Shown here piece by piece: positions 10,415 through 20,417 of a DNA stretch of 64,000 bases. The position numbers were made by a program, and so were the translations under genes. This stretch comes from Phytomonas francai (lineage: Eukaryota > Euglenozoa > Kinetoplastea > Trypanosomatida > Trypanosomatidae): NCBI GenBank assembly GCA_001766655.1, contig MJCC01000003.1, positions 1,468,109 to 1,532,108 of the forward strand, given 5' to 3'. The notes beneath the pieces are model-generated. The model was not told the origin of the DNA. It did not search any database and was given only the letters and a program-made list of their open reading frames with translations. Within the stretch, counting starts at the first letter, position 1, and every line of letters starts with the position of its first letter.

Positions 10415-13400
10415 TTATCCCGATAGCAATAACTTAAGCTGTTCTGCTTCTTCCTCGGAAAGTTGCGCAATTTCCTTGCTCACACTTCGTGCAAGTTGGG
10501 AAAGCTCTTGACGCGCTACGGGATGGTAAACCATGAGGAATCCGAATGTATCCAACATTGCGCGTCCAGCTGGCGCTGCTAGCTCTTGCTGCTTTGCCAA
10601 GGACACACATTGATTGCCCACGGCCTGTAAGAGTGGTATCTGTCGCCAACCACAGTCCATTACTACAGAACACAGTTTTATTATACTACTACTGGTTAGT
10701 TGTCCCACATTGTCGGCAATGAGCGAAGCGAGCGGCTCTATGCTTTTGTCGTTTTTTAAATCATAGTTCATCTGTCGTAATGCACTAAGAATGTCTACTA
10801 TGTCATTGACGTTCTGAAAATGTTTGACTTCATGTGTGATATCTCGCAGAAGGACCTGAGCCATCACCTTATGTTCCTTTCCAACATTCCCGTACGCTTT
10901 AATCAGTTCGCATTTATCGGCAAGGCTGAATTCGCCTGTGCGAACGACAATTTGTTGGCCCATTTGCTCATAAAAGCTGTCGTTCAACAGCATTACACGA
11001 CTATGCGCTAAGACGGAAAAGAAAATATCCTTGGCGGAAAGATCTTTCGCATTGTGAATACAAACCTGCGTGAGACGATCGAACAGGGGTTTGTCAAGAT
11101 ACTTAACCATCCCAAAAGCGTGTAGAGCGATAGTTATGGATTTGCGGTTCATGGTTGCTCGCACTGCACGCATGGAAAGTTTGCCTGAAAAAACGTTATA
11201 CAAACTACGTTTCGTGCAATGTAGACGCGCGAAGCCGTCCAGCATATGCGCTATGTCAGGACCACTCCAGAAAAGATCCGCGTTATCGACGACGTAATCG
11301 GAGACCCTCTCCATCACAATTTGATGGCTCAATCTTTGACCAGCGTGTTGCAGCCGTCCTAAGCCCCACACACAGTGTGCAATTTGCGAAGACTTGAGTC
11401 GATCCAGCTGACGCGGAAGCATCTCCACAACCTCATCGGTGAACCCTTCAGCAAGGTGGCCATCAGAAATAAAGCGGCAAAGATCAACATATATCTCTGG
11501 TTCAAGCGCCAGAAGATTATCCGAAATGAGCTGCAGCAGAGTTTCTGGAAAATCGACGAAGTGGCCTCCCGCAACTAACCTCTCATACTGTGCGCAGTAC
11601 GATACTAAGAGACGAGCTATAGGTGAAGGATCGACAACGGAATCACAGCCGGTGCTTTGGAAAACATTCGTAAAGAAGCCGATCAGTGCCGCTGTCAAAC
11701 TTATGTTAGCGAACCCCACTACTGGTGAGATGAAACTGACGGCATGTGTGGCAACTGAGAGGTGCAGCGTCCCGTTGAGCACGTGCGGCACGAGGGCACC
11801 CTGAATCTGAGAATCTGTCGCAAAACTCCGAGCTCGCCTAGCCAGCAGCCCAGCAGCGACGAGACACTCAGGTGCACATGAGCCGATTTCACTTTCCACG
11901 CGATGCAACAACTGATTCCCCAACCCCTCCAGCTCAGGCGCATTGTATTCTGCCTGAAAAGCAGCGATCTCTAGTAAAGTCATGTGTGCGTCCGTGCAGT
12001 CGTGCCCATCAGGTTGGAAGCACAAGTCCAAGAGTGCTTTAAACCTAATTGCAAGTTTGTCCATAAGTTCTAAGTTGCTCACATGGTTGTCAAGCCTCAA
12101 GAGCTGCATAATGGCCAGCCATTCGGTATTTGAGAGCTCTTCGGTCGACGCGGCCCGATCGAGTGCCGACCGTACAAGCGCTTTATCCGTGTCAAGTGCC
12201 AGGGTTTGGATGGCCGCAGCAATTGCGTCTCTAAGTGGCCACAATGGTGAACAGCACACGGCAGCAATTCTTTCCAGCAAATGCCGTTTCAATATTGTCT
12301 CTGCAGTCTCAAATGATTGAGGCAAATCGACATGCCGTGGTTGTGGCAACGCTACTGCACCTGCTAAATCTAATAATAACGAAAGCGGCGTGTTGTTAAG
12401 AGCAGAGAAATCCAGACTGCGCATGGCCAGCTCGGTAGCAGTCAATAGTGCACCCGTTCTATCCCACTTTGCAGCCCTTAGGAAGGCAGCCAAACCTCTT
12501 AAACTTAGCGAACGGGCGACCGACGGGGACCGTATCATGATGGCATGCGGAACTTCACTTTGGCGCGCTAGGACACATGCCGCATACGCAACATGATCTG
12601 GCTGAGCGTCCCCCAGCTCCTCTGTAAGTGTGTGTAATATGATTCCCGGAACACGTCTTCCATTGGTGGCCTCTGTGTAAGCCTTCAGCACGTTGGGAAC
12701 TTGCTCTAAGCTGTTGCTGGACTCATGTTTGCCGTTTAATGCATCGACTAGACGAGGAAAACGTCGCACATCGGCATAAACTACCTGATTGAGTTTGCGC
12801 ATACCCTCCATACTCATTGCATCTGGTTGCTCCATGGTGTGCAGAACTGCCCCTTCCAGTGCTAAATAAGCGACTGGATCTTCAATTTTATAAAAACTCA
12901 ACAATTCCAAACACTCTACCGCGTCCTTGAACGAAGTATCCTTGGTATTCATTAGAGAACCGTTAGCCTGCACTTTGTTCTGGAGGAGGAGGTACACATG
13001 CGTGCTTACCTTTGCTGCGTCCCATACATGTTCACTGTCATTACAGCAGTCCGTATAGCTCGTCTGAAACTTGTCCAACAGAGACTGCCTGTGTGCGAGC
13101 CATCCCTCACAAACCGCCTGAGCGAAGGATTCATACTTCTGCAGAAAGCTCCTGCAGTGATCTTCAGTGAGGCATGCAGACTGCAGTTGCCCAAGGACGA
13201 TGTCCACTGCTTCTTTGTGTCCCCCAAGATAAATGTAGGCTAAGAAAGCAAAATGAAGAAGGTTTTCTGGGCGCTCTTTCGATCGAAGCACATATTTGGT
13301 ATGATGACGGATGAAAGTGTAGAGTGTTACATTGAAGTAATGCCCAGCGCAAATAGCGGCGGCAATAATGCGCGTAAGTTCCACCAGGCGAAGCCGCCCC

Positions 13401-13741
13401 CGAGGTTGGTGAACGTTCTCACAGCCTTTATGAATCTGCTTGGACAACTGCTCAACTAGCGAAGGGGAACGCCATCGCAATGCTGATGCCCCACCACCGA
13501 TCATGCCGAGCTCCATAAAAGTGCACTGTGGGATAAAACGTATGGACTGTGTTACCAACGCAGCAGCATCTGCTTCATTGAAGCCTAACACATTAGCTGA
13601 CGAAGGATTTGATGCGGTACACGGAAACAACCGAAACGGTTGAAGTTGAGCTACGGCTGCAAGGGACACGCACAACTGTTCCTTCGAGAGCGATGACGCT
13701 ACAATAGGTGTACTGAGACGCTGAAGCAGTCTGAGAATCAT
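10415..13741 (-). CDS. Large helical-repeat protein (OPR/FASTK-like), probably mitochondrial RNA-related
   Basis: 1108 residues, all-helical, with no catalytic motif. From about residue 780 to 1000 there are tandem ~35-residue helical pairs of the type IAHCVWGLGRLQ, IAHMLDGFARLH and ITIALHAFGMVKYLD. These look like octotricopeptide or FAST-kinase-type repeats, which bind organellar RNA. The N-terminus (MILRLLQRLSTPIVASSL) is basic, hydrophobic and free of acids, so it fits a mitochondrial presequence. Trypanosomatid mitochondria use many such proteins in RNA processing and in the ribosome. No RAP domain is seen at the C-terminus. Mitochondrial RNA function is inferred from architecture only. 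It is the last gene of the minus-strand block. Confidence 0.7.
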   Translation of the reverse strand: MILRLLQRLSTPIVASSLSKEQLCVSLAAVAQLQPFRLFPCTASNPSSANVLGFNEADAAALVTQSIRFIPQCTFMELGMIGGGASALRWRSPSLVEQLSKQIHKGCENVHQPRGRLRLVELTRIIAAAICAGHYFNVTLYTFIRHHTKYVLRSKERPENLLHFAFLAYIYLGGHKEAVDIVLGQLQSACLTEDHCRSFLQKYESFAQAVCEGWLAHRQSLLDKFQTSYTDCCNDSEHVWDAAKVSTHVYLLLQNKVQANGSLMNTKDTSFKDAVECLELLSFYKIEDPVAYLALEGAVLHTMEQPDAMSMEGMRKLNQVVYADVRRFPRLVDALNGKHESSNSLEQVPNVLKAYTEATNGRRVPGIILHTLTEELGDAQPDHVAYAACVLARQSEVPHAIMIRSPSVARSLSLRGLAAFLRAAKWDRTGALLTATELAMRSLDFSALNNTPLSLLLDLAGAVALPQPRHVDLPQSFETAETILKRHLLERIAAVCCSPLWPLRDAIAAAIQTLALDTDKALVRSALDRAASTEELSNTEWLAIMQLLRLDNHVSNLELMDKLAIRFKALLDLCFQPDGHDCTDAHMTLLEIAAFQAEYNAPELEGLGNQLLHRVESEIGSCAPECLVAAGLLARRARSFATDSQIQGALVPHVLNGTLHLSVATHAVSFISPVVGFANISLTAALIGFFTNVFQSTGCDSVVDPSPIARLLVSYCAQYERLVAGGHFVDFPETLLQLISDNLLALEPEIYVDLCRFISDGHLAEGFTDEVVEMLPRQLDRLKSSQIAHCVWGLGRLQHAGQRLSHQIVMERVSDYVVDNADLFWSGPDIAHMLDGFARLHCTKRSLYNVFSGKLSMRAVRATMNRKSITIALHAFGMVKYLDKPLFDRLTQVCIHNAKDLSAKDIFFSVLAHSRVMLLNDSFYEQMGQQIVVRTGEFSLADKCELIKAYGNVGKEHKVMAQVLLRDITHEVKHFQNVNDIVDILSALRQMNYDLKNDKSIEPLASLIADNVGQLTSSSIIKLCSVVMDCGWRQIPLLQAVGNQCVSLAKQQELAAPAGRAMLDTFGFLMVYHPVARQELSQLARSVSKEIAQLSEEEAEQLKLLLSG

Positions 13742-14906
13742 TAACTAGGGAACTCGCCAAATGTCAATTATGTTGTCACTTTTTCTGTTTTCTTTGATGT
13801 TAGTCTTGCGGGGGGAGAGGGAAGCTAAAAATATTATCAGAGAAAAAGCGGATAATACACATTCAGAAAAAAAAAAGTCTTGAAGAACAATGTTCCTCTA
13901 AAAGATAGTAATTTCTAAATGAGATTAAAACATCATATTGGTGGTCGATATCCCTCGAAGAGAAAGACTACACGCAATTACTTTTGCTAGTGAACACACT
14001 CTATTGGAAAAGTCCAAGGGGAAAGTGTACTCTTCTGATATGCTACCCGAGTGAAAATATTTAATTAAGGGACAATGAGAATGATAAATAGGGTCTTGTG
14101 GGATATTAATTTTATAATCAATTCCAGGTGGCACACCGCTGTAATGGTTACCTACACTTGGCAGGGAAGGCATCACCTAGTATTACTGAGAGCAGCAGTG
14201 GCAAAAAAAATGCTTCACGTAATCACATCTGAGGCAAGAAGGCGCTGGCAATTCTGGGGTCTACAATACGTGTGATAAACCATACGTTCTAAATTTCTTA
14301 AACGGGGATGGGCATCGTTGGTTCCTACTTCGATCAACATCTGTGAGGCATGGCATACCTATAACGGCTAAAAAGATGGTTGCAGTTTGTCCGCCGGGCA
14401 CAAAGAATGGCAAGATAACACCCTTGCTCAATTGAGTTCAGATCGTGAATTACACCCCTAGATCTTCGCCTGTCCCACAATTCTTCACTTTTCAAGGGTC
14501 TAAAATCCCCGTGATGACTCGGGCGCTTGAAAAGGTTTTCAAGTTGAACCTTCTTCCGTCAGATACGTTAATGCCGACTACGTCGGCATTTGTGTGGGCG
14601 ACAGTAGAAACAGGCATGGATTTTACAGCGAGTTAAGCATGGTATAATATCAATAATTTCGTCATGAAAGAAAAAATGAACGCTGCACCCAAGCAACACA
14701 CGCTAAAACTGAAAGTACATTTATGACCAATTGTACGCAAAACTAAGGGGGCAAGAGTGAAAAAGTCAATTACGCATTAAATTTATACATGCATTGCTAG
14801 ATTTTGTACGAGTGAGGAAATCAACTACAGTTGATAGTGTGGAATAGTAAATTTAGTGGTTAAAAAACTGCTTGTGTTTAAATCACTGGCAAGCGTATCA
14901 TAGCCG

Positions 14907-15001
14907 CACGTTTTGTCCACAATATTTTCCAGTTTCGAAATAAAATTGTAGGCTTCATGGAAAAGAGGCGAGGTGTGAGTAAGGAAGAATGCGCAATACG
15001 A
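14907..15001. repeat. Block P, copy 1
   Basis: About 95 bases starting ACGTTTTGTCCACAATATTT and ending at GCGCAATACGAG. They are repeated essentially identically at 15186-15280. Confidence 0.9.
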
Positions 15002-15059
15002 GAAAAGAGTGCCCAGCAAACTAAGGATATTCCTTCCACTAATATAATAATACGATTTT

Positions 15060-15060
15060 C

Positions 15061-15091
<31 letters not shown>

Positions 15092-15184
15092 GATCCCCTT
15101 CCGTTTAGTTCAAACTTTGAAATCTTGAAGCATCCACTTTTTGTTGTTGGACGATGCTTTCGAAGCAGATCCCCCCTCTTAGAA
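15060..15184. repeat. Block Q, copy 1
   Basis: About 125 bases: a T-run, a G-run, then GGATCCCCTTCCGTTTAG through CCCCCCTCTTAGAA. It is repeated at about 15334-15458. Copy 1 stops exactly at the N at 15185. Confidence 0.9.
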
Positions 15185-15185
15185 N

Positions 15186-15280
15186 ACGTTTTGTCCACAA
15201 TATTTTCCAGTTTCGAAATAAAATTGTAGGCTTCATGGAAAAGAGGCGAGGTGTGAGTAAGGAAGAATGCGCAATACGAG
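15186..15280. repeat. Block P, copy 2
   Basis: Second copy of the block at 14907-15001. It starts immediately after the single N at 15185. Confidence 0.9.
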
Positions 15281-15333
15281 GCAATAGCCTCGACATGGTG
15301 TGTCGTCTTCCTCAAACCTTTTAGGTTCCCTTA

Positions 15334-15334
15334 C

Positions 15335-15365
<31 letters not shown>

Positions 15366-15458
15366 GATCCCCTTCCGTTTAGTTCAAACTTTGAAATCTT
15401 GAAGCATCCACTTTTTGTTGTTGGACGATGCTTTCGAAGCAGATCCCCCCTCTTAGAA
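15334..15458. repeat. Block Q, copy 2
   Basis: Second copy of the block at 15060-15184. The sequence joining P to Q differs completely between the two copies (about 58 and 53 bases). Confidence 0.9.
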
Positions 15459-15483
15459 AATGTTAGTGAACAGGGGTGACTAC

Positions 15484-16449
15484 TTACCGAGTGAATATTT
15501 GTTTTTCCTTGCGCCACTGTCTTCGAGACAATTCGACGAAGGTTGCACTGTCATGCAATTGGTCCAATTCAGCGGTGGAGAGATCGGCATGATTGTACTC
15601 TGCAAAGTGCGACACCAGAAGTGAGGCGGTGCTAATTGGTACTAGGGCGTCGCTTTTATTGAACAGTGCAGTCTCCAGCCCCAGCGAAGACGTACAGAGA
15701 TGGTGAACCCCCACCTCAAGGGCCTTACCTATCAGTTTGGGTGTGTGTGCCGCATCACACAATGCAAGTGACAAGCATGAGGTCGGAATACCACATGATA
15801 GCGCCGTCTTCAACGAAGTCTCAAGCCAACGTGCACTGAGGCCAGCGCTTCCCTCCTCTAGAATAACCTGCGCACAACCACCATCAGCACCCAACAGAGT
15901 GGCCGCATATTCAGAGACACGTATAGGCGGAATGTAATGGCCTTCAAATTGACACGTCAATCCAGAGCGTATCCATGCACGCCAGCTAACATGGGACGAG
16001 ACTTCCATGTTTTTAAACAAATCCATCACTTTTTGAACACAGTCACCGTAGTAGACTTCGATAGGACGTTGGAATAAGAGTCTTGAAGAAAGTGGGCCAC
16101 TAGGGACCGGAATACAAAAAGTGCGGTAGGAAGGATAGCGGCCGAGGATGTCGCCCATTTCGCTGCAAGTAGCTAACACAACCAAACGGTGATCCCGTGT
16201 CAGCACCTTCCACTCATTCTGTAGCTCCGCGGCGGCATTACGCTCCATCCAGTGGACCATGCCTACTGGCACCAATACCTCGGCAGCCCTGGCAACCGAA
16301 AAAGCTCCTGTGATGTAGTCCAATAAAAAGTGCATAAAGCGAGGCGTGGGTGAGGTGCCACAGGAAGAGCACCAACGCCACAAGGCGACTGGTCCACATT
16401 CTAGTAAAGATGCTGTGGCAGACACAGACGCAACAAGTGACTGGGTCAT
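15484..16449 (-). CDS. HMG-CoA lyase-fold protein lacking the catalytic residues (putative pseudoenzyme)
   Basis: 321 residues. No motif stands out at first, but the protein can be aligned by eye along most of its length with HMG-CoA lyase, a TIM-barrel enzyme of leucine breakdown. ECGP at 17-20 matches the VEVGPRDGLQ strand, WRAWIRSGLTCQFEG at 156-170 matches VRGYVSCxLGCPYEG, LALCDAAHTP at 228-237 matches the VHCHDTYGQ metal loop, and VGVHHLCTSSLGLE at 246-259 matches MGVxxVDSSVAGLGGCPYA. In each, the functional residues are gone: no RD pair after GP, no HxH metal ligands, no catalytic Cys in the glycine loop. The frame is intact and of near-normal length (the family is about 300-325), so it looks kept rather than decaying. 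Its present role is unknown. The stop codon lies only about 25 bases from the duplicated Q block, so the C-terminus deserves checking. Confidence 0.6.
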   Translation of the reverse strand: MTQSLVASVSATASLLECGPVALWRWCSSCGTSPTPRFMHFLLDYITGAFSVARAAEVLVPVGMVHWMERNAAAELQNEWKVLTRDHRLVVLATCSEMGDILGRYPSYRTFCIPVPSGPLSSRLLFQRPIEVYYGDCVQKVMDLFKNMEVSSHVSWRAWIRSGLTCQFEGHYIPPIRVSEYAATLLGADGGCAQVILEEGSAGLSARWLETSLKTALSCGIPTSCLSLALCDAAHTPKLIGKALEVGVHHLCTSSLGLETALFNKSDALVPISTASLLVSHFAEYNHADLSTAELDQLHDSATFVELSRRQWRKEKQIFTR

Positions 16450-16770
16450 GAGCTGTCTCTTTCCCCACCCGCCCCCCTCGCCTCTGCTCTGGCTTTATTT
16501 TTCTGATGTGTATTTCCTAAATGAAACCTCTCCCTGTGACACCTTCATTTAAGTCTAGTAATTCATTATGGAAGGCAAAGCGCTCATGGTACACTTGCAA
16601 TGAACGTCTCGTTGGGTAAGACATCTCATGGCAAAGAAGCAGCAAACGTTATTGCAAAGTATTGGTACTAAACAAGACGCTTGTCCATTTTAGTCTATTA
16701 CAAGTTTTTTCTCTTAACTCTTTATTATAACATGGTGTGCACACTGAAAGAATGAACAAAATGCGTAACT
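16450..16770. other. Short spacer
   Basis: No gene seen. A G/A-rich stretch on the plus strand beyond the ATG at 16449 is preceded by CCCGCCCCCC, and T/A-rich sequence fills the rest. Confidence 0.5.
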
Positions 16771-17712
16771 TCAGTCAGTGTGAGGCTTAATCTTTGCACA
16801 GTTGGCACCAATACGCTTTTGTCTCCAAAGGTAGACAAGAAAGAAACCCCAAATAAAAAATTGTAGTTGATACGCTAACACAAATAATCTTGATGCCTGG
16901 TTGCTCCCATGAATCGAAACCAGAACAGCTAGTCCAAAGGCCAAGACGGGGATCGCCATCAAGTATTTCCAACACTGTCTGCAGCTTACTCTATCCAACA
17001 CAGGTGTTACACACCAAAGCGACATCAGGGGGCACCATCGCCGCGCAACACTGCATACCCAATACATGACGAAGGGAATTTCACATCCTCCAAAATCGTG
17101 AATTGGCTCGCTGCAAGCCCTTACCAGCATTACGGTTTGCATCAGTAGCCCCAAAACAGAAAGCAGAGCTGTGCTCACACCACAGAGCGCCATGAAGTCA
17201 TGCGTAACGAAGCCAACGGTAAATGAAAGCCACGCACAAAAACTGCACGGTAGTATAACGGGGAAAAAAAGCGGACCTAGAATCCGGTGTGAAAAGCTTG
17301 AAAAATTCTCACCTACTTGCCAGCCTTGCGGCCAGAGCGCTTCCTCTGTTGCAGGAAAGTCAAGTGAAAGGTAACGACTCATGTTGGTAGCGTATTGAAG
17401 CATGAGGCTCAAAATTGAGGCAATTCCGAGCCAAAGCGGATAGTTAAACATTTCAGCAAATGCAAGGTGTGAATCGAACAATGTCCTCTCGGTACTTGTG
17501 GAGGTGTCAAATAACTCATCATTTTCGTCCCTCGTGGTGAATTCCTCGTCCTCTGGCAATAAACCGCGCACCCATTGAGAGTCGTGGTCCTTTTCCTGTA
17601 GGTTGTTAAAGTAAGTATCAGGGTCTTGTACTACCGCAACGTCTTCATCGCTTTCGCTGCTTCTACTAACATTATTAGATCTAACAGGACCGTGCGAAGG
17701 GGAACCAAGCAT
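16771..17712 (-). CDS. Multi-pass membrane protein of unknown function
   Basis: 313 residues. The first ~85 residues are hydrophilic and acidic, with Ser/Asp/Glu-rich patches (SSESDEDVAVVQD, ELFDTSTSTERT), so they are probably cytosolic and phosphorylated. About five or six hydrophobic segments follow, around 90-110, 138-165, 167-195, 212-230, 250-268 and 275-296, and the end is short and basic. An acidic N-terminal tail followed by a compact helical bundle is seen in several endomembrane families such as Yip1-like proteins, but I see no diagnostic motif and do not assign it. The ATG at 17712 is the first in frame. Confidence 0.7.
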   Translation of the reverse strand: MLGSPSHGPVRSNNVSRSSESDEDVAVVQDPDTYFNNLQEKDHDSQWVRGLLPEDEEFTTRDENDELFDTSTSTERTLFDSHLAFAEMFNYPLWLGIASILSLMLQYATNMSRYLSLDFPATEEALWPQGWQVGENFSSFSHRILGPLFFPVILPCSFCAWLSFTVGFVTHDFMALCGVSTALLSVLGLLMQTVMLVRACSEPIHDFGGCEIPFVMYWVCSVARRWCPLMSLWCVTPVLDRVSCRQCWKYLMAIPVLAFGLAVLVSIHGSNQASRLFVLAYQLQFFIWGFFLVYLWRQKRIGANCAKIKPHTD

Positions 17713-18235
17713 ACCAGCTACGTTAATATATATATATATATATATATGCTTGAGTATAAATAAATAAATAAATATATATATATATATAAGTATAGATGGA
17801 AATTCTATGCGAATTTCACCCTCACTTGTCTCAAATCGTCTACTTTAGGGAGTTTAATTTGTAAATTACGTTCGTTTACGTGTTTTCAAACAAAGGATCA
17901 ATATAAGTAAAGACAATGATTTTAGATGGTGTAAAGGGCTTTTTTAAGAATTCGAGAAAGGAGTATTGCACAAAGATATTAAACGGGCAATTAATATTTA
18001 GTTCTCTTGGGAACATCTTTTTACAAAGGTGGGTCTTGTGTTATTATGCGCCTCCTTAACCACGCCCCTCACTTAGACACTATTAAAGGTCTTGAGGCGT
18101 GACTGAAACCTAAGAATAGATATGAACCAATTGCAGCTGTTGGTAATAGCATTTCAGACTCAACTTTTCACATTTTTGACCATTCTTCTATCCACCGTTC
18201 ATCACTGGTGGACAGACCGTGGGACGGTACGAGTC
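17713..18235. other. Spacer with compound TA/TAAA repeats
   Basis: No gene seen. A TA repeat (17725-17748), TAAA units (17756-17773) and a second TA repeat (17772-17788) lie directly upstream of the membrane protein gene. The rest is AT-rich and falls in the 3' region of the HIT-finger gene. Confidence 0.6.
17725..17788. repeat. (TA)n / (TAAA)n / (TA)n compound microsatellite
   Basis: Two TA runs separated by a short unique stretch and about four TAAA units. It resembles the repeat at 378-414. Confidence 0.9.
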
Positions 18236-19810
18236 CTAGGTAGTCCTCCCATGATTATAAGGCGCTGTCGATCTGGGCGTGCTATTATCGCCACGAGGTT
18301 TTTGATTATTCTGTCCAGTGTGTTCGTGAGAACCTTTCCAAGAAAATCTAGATTCTCTGCGCGCCCTTTTGCTTCCTCTGAGCTGTGATGTGCCCTGCCT
18401 CCAACTTTGCTTATTCCATACAGAACTTGAATTACGAAGGTGCCCACTTGCAATATCATCAGCGGAATCTACCATTGAAACTTTCCTTTTGTCAGTGGCA
18501 CGAAAGCTTTCGCGGATAACCTCCTTATCCTCGCTGGTTACGAGCGGGTAGTGGGGCAGATCAGCCTCATAGACAACAATAAAAACCGGATATTCATTTA
18601 TAAAAAAGAGTACTCGCAGCGCCTCGTTCAGAGTATCTCTGGGGTTCAAATGGAAATATTTTTCCTGATTTCCGAGACGCTCTGCTTTTGCTAGAATAGC
18701 CCATCTACCAGCGGATAAGAATCTAGAAATTTTTTCACGAGTGCCAAGGTGCTGTTCAATCAACTGATTTGGATCTAGGGGAACAAATGGCACCAGTGGT
18801 TCTGCTTCGACAGGCTTCTCACCAAGACTGTTGAGGACTTGAGGAGCATTCACGAAGGAACCTTGCAGCACTTCTTCATGTGTTACCGGATCTGTGACTG
18901 CAGAGGATGAAGGGCAGGTTGTACTTTGCTCAGTATCACACATCCCGACCTGTGCTGTTGACGCCAGCCTCGGAGGAGTGTCCACACTGTGCGTTTGAGG
19001 CTTGTTATTCGAATCGGTGCCCTTCCCAGGAGTGCTATGGCCCACATATCCGGATACTTTATTGTATTTCCGATTGATGCGAAAGCAGGGCAGCGGGGGA
19101 TTAATGGCCCAGCAGTACTCCATAACATCTCCTAACTTATGTCGCTCATTCGCCCAGTCGGTTGAGACTGAAAAAGACTCCATATGGTTCCTGGACGCCT
19201 CGCCAGATTCGGTCGCGCGCCTCGGGCAAAAAATGAACTCACACTTCCATGTAATGGTGTTGTTGCAGCGGTCGTAACGGCTAGTGTTCCCATCACGTTT
19301 TCGCATTCCTTCAGACATGATTTGGCAAATCACACCTCTTTTACCTGCCTCTTCGCGCAGCGTGCGTAAGTTTTTGGGAAGTGCGTGAAATTTATAGTGA
19401 GGCACATTAGGCATGCTAAAGGAGCGCTCAGCATTGTCAATAACCCGCTTACAGTTCTCCAGAAAACGATAGTCTCGCTGCATCTGGTGACTAGTGTAGT
19501 CGCTGAGGTCCACATGCTTGGCAACAGACGGTATACCAGAGCAGTTGTACTGGTGCTTGTGCTCATTAATGCAATTTAATGAACAAGTGTATCGATTGCA
19601 CTCAGGGCACGTATATTTGGTCAGCGCTGAGCTGCAAATGCAACACTTTTTCTTCAATTCCAGCGCATTGGCTGGCGCAGGCAGCGCGCCAGTAGGACTC
19701 GTAGTAGGGCTCATATTTGTAGACTTCCTTTCTGTGGCTTCAGTGGGGTGAGTGCGATCAGATTCGTCAAAATCATACACTGAAGAATCATTTTGAGTGT
19801 ACTTCGTCAT
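18236..19810 (-). CDS. HIT-type zinc finger protein, BCD1/ZNHIT6-like snoRNP assembly factor
   Basis: 524 residues. A HIT zinc finger lies at residues 56-90 with the expected ligands: C56/C59, C68/C71, C76/C80, H84 and C90, including the hallmark CSLNCINEHKHQYNCSG. A second conserved block around 370-450 (IEQHLGTREKISRF, then FFINEYPVFIVVY) matches the C-terminal domain of the BCD1 family, which ends in short strands with an EYP motif. BCD1 is needed for box C/D snoRNP assembly and so for rRNA modification in the nucleolus. The tail is basic with Arg/Ser/Gly and could bind RNA. Between the two blocks is a low-complexity linker. Other HIT-finger families are less likely because of the EYP block. 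Confidence 0.78.
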   Translation of the reverse strand: MTKYTQNDSSVYDFDESDRTHPTEATERKSTNMSPTTSPTGALPAPANALELKKKCCICSSALTKYTCPECNRYTCSLNCINEHKHQYNCSGIPSVAKHVDLSDYTSHQMQRDYRFLENCKRVIDNAERSFSMPNVPHYKFHALPKNLRTLREEAGKRGVICQIMSEGMRKRDGNTSRYDRCNNTITWKCEFIFCPRRATESGEASRNHMESFSVSTDWANERHKLGDVMEYCWAINPPLPCFRINRKYNKVSGYVGHSTPGKGTDSNNKPQTHSVDTPPRLASTAQVGMCDTEQSTTCPSSSAVTDPVTHEEVLQGSFVNAPQVLNSLGEKPVEAEPLVPFVPLDPNQLIEQHLGTREKISRFLSAGRWAILAKAERLGNQEKYFHLNPRDTLNEALRVLFFINEYPVFIVVYEADLPHYPLVTSEDKEVIRESFRATDKRKVSMVDSADDIASGHLRNSSSVWNKQSWRQGTSQLRGSKRARRESRFSWKGSHEHTGQNNQKPRGDNSTPRSTAPYNHGRTT

Positions 19811-20417
19811 ACCGCGTGCAATCGATCAAAACAAGCCCACGATAGACTTTCAGTCGTGTGCTTAACAATGGTAGGCTTTACTGTCTTTAAGGTCCCAATA
19901 TAAGCTATATGGTGTCGAGCCTATTAAAGATTTTACGGGTGATGTTACTAGTAAAATGCCTTTACAAAACTAATTGAATTTTTGTTCCTTTTTAGACACA
20001 CAATTTATCGGTGTCATGCGTTGTTTTGGAATTTTGATCTTTATACATACATTAGGTGCCAAAGCAGTAAATAATAATTTTTGTAAAAAAAAAATAGGTC
20101 AAAAGTAGTGACAACACCCGACAAATAACAACATAGCATATTTTACATTCATCAAGAGCTTCGAAGAACATCGACGGTCTGCATACAAAAACATGTGTCT
20201 ATCCTTTCGAAGATCGTGCGAAATAATATACCATACATGGCACACTTGTAACTTGACATACACTTTACTGTTTGCATACAAGGGCTTCGAATCAAATTAG
20301 TTCTCTCCTGAACTGTTTTACCACCTAGAGGCTTGTAGACACAGTTTGAACTCGCTGTGCGAGTAATGTACACCACCACCATATGAGCCGCAACGCTGAG
20401 GGAAGTGTATAACGGGA
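19811..20417. other. Spacer
   Basis: No gene seen. AT-rich, with an A-run near 20084-20095 and short unsupported open stretches. Confidence 0.5.

Larger units (their letters stand above)
13742..15483. other. 1.7 kb spacer with duplicated block and single N
   Basis: No convincing gene. The right third carries two copies of two sequence blocks arranged P-x-Q-N-P-y-Q (see the repeat entries). The rest is AT-rich with only short, unsupported open stretches. Confidence 0.6.

Noticed and set aside
14878..15517. Open frames on the minus strand across the duplicated P and Q blocks
   Set aside because: Their apparent repetition comes from the duplicated DNA, and they include the T-run as a lysine string. 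No coding evidence.
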